22,282 nt of DNA, taken from NCBI GenBank assembly GCA_002410065.1, contig DHQB01000016.1, forward strand, positions 1-22,282, read 5' to 3'. The position numbers and the translations under genes were made by a program. The notes beneath the pieces were generated by a model. That model did not search any database, had not been told where the DNA came from, and saw only the letters and a list, made by a program, of their open reading frames with translations. Below are positions 21,953 through 22,282 of the stretch, in pieces (the stretch's first letter is position 1; every line of letters begins with the position of its first letter). Source of the stretch: Bacteroidales bacterium UBA5349 (GTDB lineage: Bacteria > Bacteroidota > Bacteroidia > Bacteroidales > Tenuifilaceae).

Positions 21953-22125
21953 TGAAACGCCAAAATGTAATAGTAGTAATTGCCCCCACTTTAGAAGTGT
22001 GGGGCAATTTTAAAAAGTTGTGCGAGGCTAAAGGCTTTGATATTTTGCCTTATCATTCGCTAAAATCGAAGCCTTTCCCTATTATTCACAACGACTGGAT
22101 TATTCACAAAGTGCCGTTTCTTTAA
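21952..22125 (+). CDS. Hypothetical cassette protein, 57 residues (third of three)
   Basis: This is a short gene beginning at ATG 21952, which overlaps the preceding TAA by one base. The product starts MKRQNVIVVIAPTLEVWGNF and contains a mid-region LCEAKGFDILPYHSL, giving a beta-alpha-beta look like a truncated nucleotide-binding or unknown small domain. It ends HNDWIIHKVPFL, rich in His, Trp and aliphatic residues. The tight coupling and sensible composition make it likely to be real despite its size. It ends 5 bases before the next attC-like site. I do not recognise the family. Confidence 0.55.
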   Translation: MKRQNVIVVIAPTLEVWGNFKKLCEAKGFDILPYHSLKSKPFPIIHNDWIIHKVPFL

Positions 22126-22130
22126 ATGGG

Positions 22131-22192
22131 CGGTAACACAAAGATGGGTATTGTAGGCGTTCTTTGCCTATAAAACCCATCGGCTGTTATAA
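22131..22192 (+). repeat. attC-like site 5
   Basis: R'' CGGTAAC (22131-22137) and R' GTTATAA (22186-22192). The arms are 22143-22158 and 22166-22181 (GATGGGTATTGTAGGC against GCCTATAAAACCCATC), 14 of 16 matching, with a loop of only 7 bases. Its R'' end pairs with the start of the three-gene cassette (GTTACCGC, 21165). A further cassette should begin at 22187 and run off the window. Confidence 0.65.
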
Positions 22193-22199
22193 AGTCGTC

Positions 22200-22220
22200 T
22201 CGTCACGTTTTTTGTGACGA
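22200..22220. repeat. Perfect 7-bp inverted repeat in the last partial cassette
   Basis: TCGTCAC-GTTTTTT-GTGACGA forms a clean hairpin just after the junction of site 5. The T-run is in the loop, so it is not a standard terminator. It may be a regulatory hairpin of the following cassette gene, which lies outside the window. I see no gene in 22193-22282. Confidence 0.4.
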
Positions 22221-22282
22221 TATGGCGTAGCGTGAGCCCTTAAGCCCTCGATAGAGGACTTTTCTGCTTCAGGGCGTTCTTT

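Larger units (their letters stand above)
10133..22282. mobile_element. Integrated phage-like element, left part (right end outside the window)
   Basis: After prfA the gene style changes at once. There is a CI/Cro-type divergent switch, then about 25 small, overlapping plus-strand genes, a primase-helicase, a DnaA domain IV-like protein, an HNH protein and a cassette array. Composition also changes: the replication genes are near 50% GC in the lines I sampled, against lower values in the flanking chromosome and the mid-30s in the last cassettes. The left end is inferred to lie between the prfA promoter and the repressor gene; I cannot fix the exact att site without the other end. No integrase, portal, capsid or conjugation gene is present, so phage, phage-plasmid and ICE all remain possible. 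Confidence 0.75.
18444..22282 (+). mobile_element. CALIN-like gene cassette array (attC-like sites, no integrase seen)
   Basis: Six sites with the attC plan NNNNAAC...GTTNNNN separate plus-strand genes. For each complete cassette the start is complementary to its own end. GTTAGCGGT pairs with ACCGCTAAC, GTTAGCGTT with AACGCTAAC, GTTGTGGTGC with GCACCACAAC, GTTATGCAA with TTGCATAAC, and GTTACCGC with GCGGTAAC. This is the mark of cassettes that once existed as circles. All genes share one direction and end close to their sites. An integron integrase, attI site and array promoter are not in the window; they may lie to the right or be absent. The left edge is uncertain. Confidence 0.7.

Overview
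The window joins a stretch of ordinary chromosome (1 to about 10,020) to the left part of an integrated mobile element (about 10,100 to the right edge, where it is still running). The host looks like a member of the Bacteroidota, probably near the Bacteroidales or Marinilabiliales. The MutS, RF1 and PyrF proteins are of that style. Promoter-like sites fit the phylum's TTG-N19-21-TAnnTTTG pattern, strong Shine-Dalgarno sequences are rare, and composition is moderately AT-rich. No species can be named from the sequence alone.

Chromosomal part. The tail of a response regulator (2-97, +) is followed by a leftward signalling cluster: two tandem chemoreceptors (3758-2319 and 2243-786) and a CheY-like single receiver protein (712-344). 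mutS (4067-6700, +) is divergent from it. A 1.36 kb stretch without an ordinary gene follows (6701-8058). Its middle (about 7086-7722) is full of hairpins, including a C(UUCG)G hairpin on the minus strand, and may encode a structured RNA or be a dispersed repeat. pyrF and prfA (8059-10020, -) form a two-gene leftward unit.

Mobile element, regulatory and replication part. It opens with a leftward terminator and a palindrome. Then comes a CI/Cro-like divergent switch: a repressor-like gene on the minus strand and a small HTH gene on the plus strand. The control region between them holds two 12-bp direct repeats exactly 40 bp apart and three TAGCACA boxes exactly 11 bp apart. A long, tightly packed plus-strand operon follows: a LuxR-type regulator, a DUF4406 protein, several small unknown genes, a 1007-residue zinc-finger/TOPRIM/helicase replication protein preceded by seven tandem heptamers, a stand-alone DnaA domain IV-like protein, a CxxCxGxG zinc protein, an HNH nuclease-like protein and short unknown genes. 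This looks like the early and replication region of a temperate phage or a phage-like integrative element. No integrase, capsid or conjugation gene lies in the window.

Cassette array. From about 18,444 to the right edge the layout changes to single plus-strand genes, or in one case a three-gene set, separated by sites that look like integron attC recombination sites. Each site has an NNNNAAC box, usually a long imperfect inverted repeat, and a GTTNNNN box. The first 9-14 bases of each complete cassette are complementary to its own last bases, as expected if each cassette was once a circle closed at one site. Five sites have long stems and one is reduced to 18 nt. No integron integrase is visible, so this is best described as a CALIN-like array (attC sites without an integrase) attached to a phage-like replication module. 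Cargo includes a PAPS-reductase-family PP-loop protein, a radical SAM protein of the phage Gp37/DUF5131 kind, and a three-gene cassette with its own Bacteroidota-type promoter. The array is the most unusual feature of the window.
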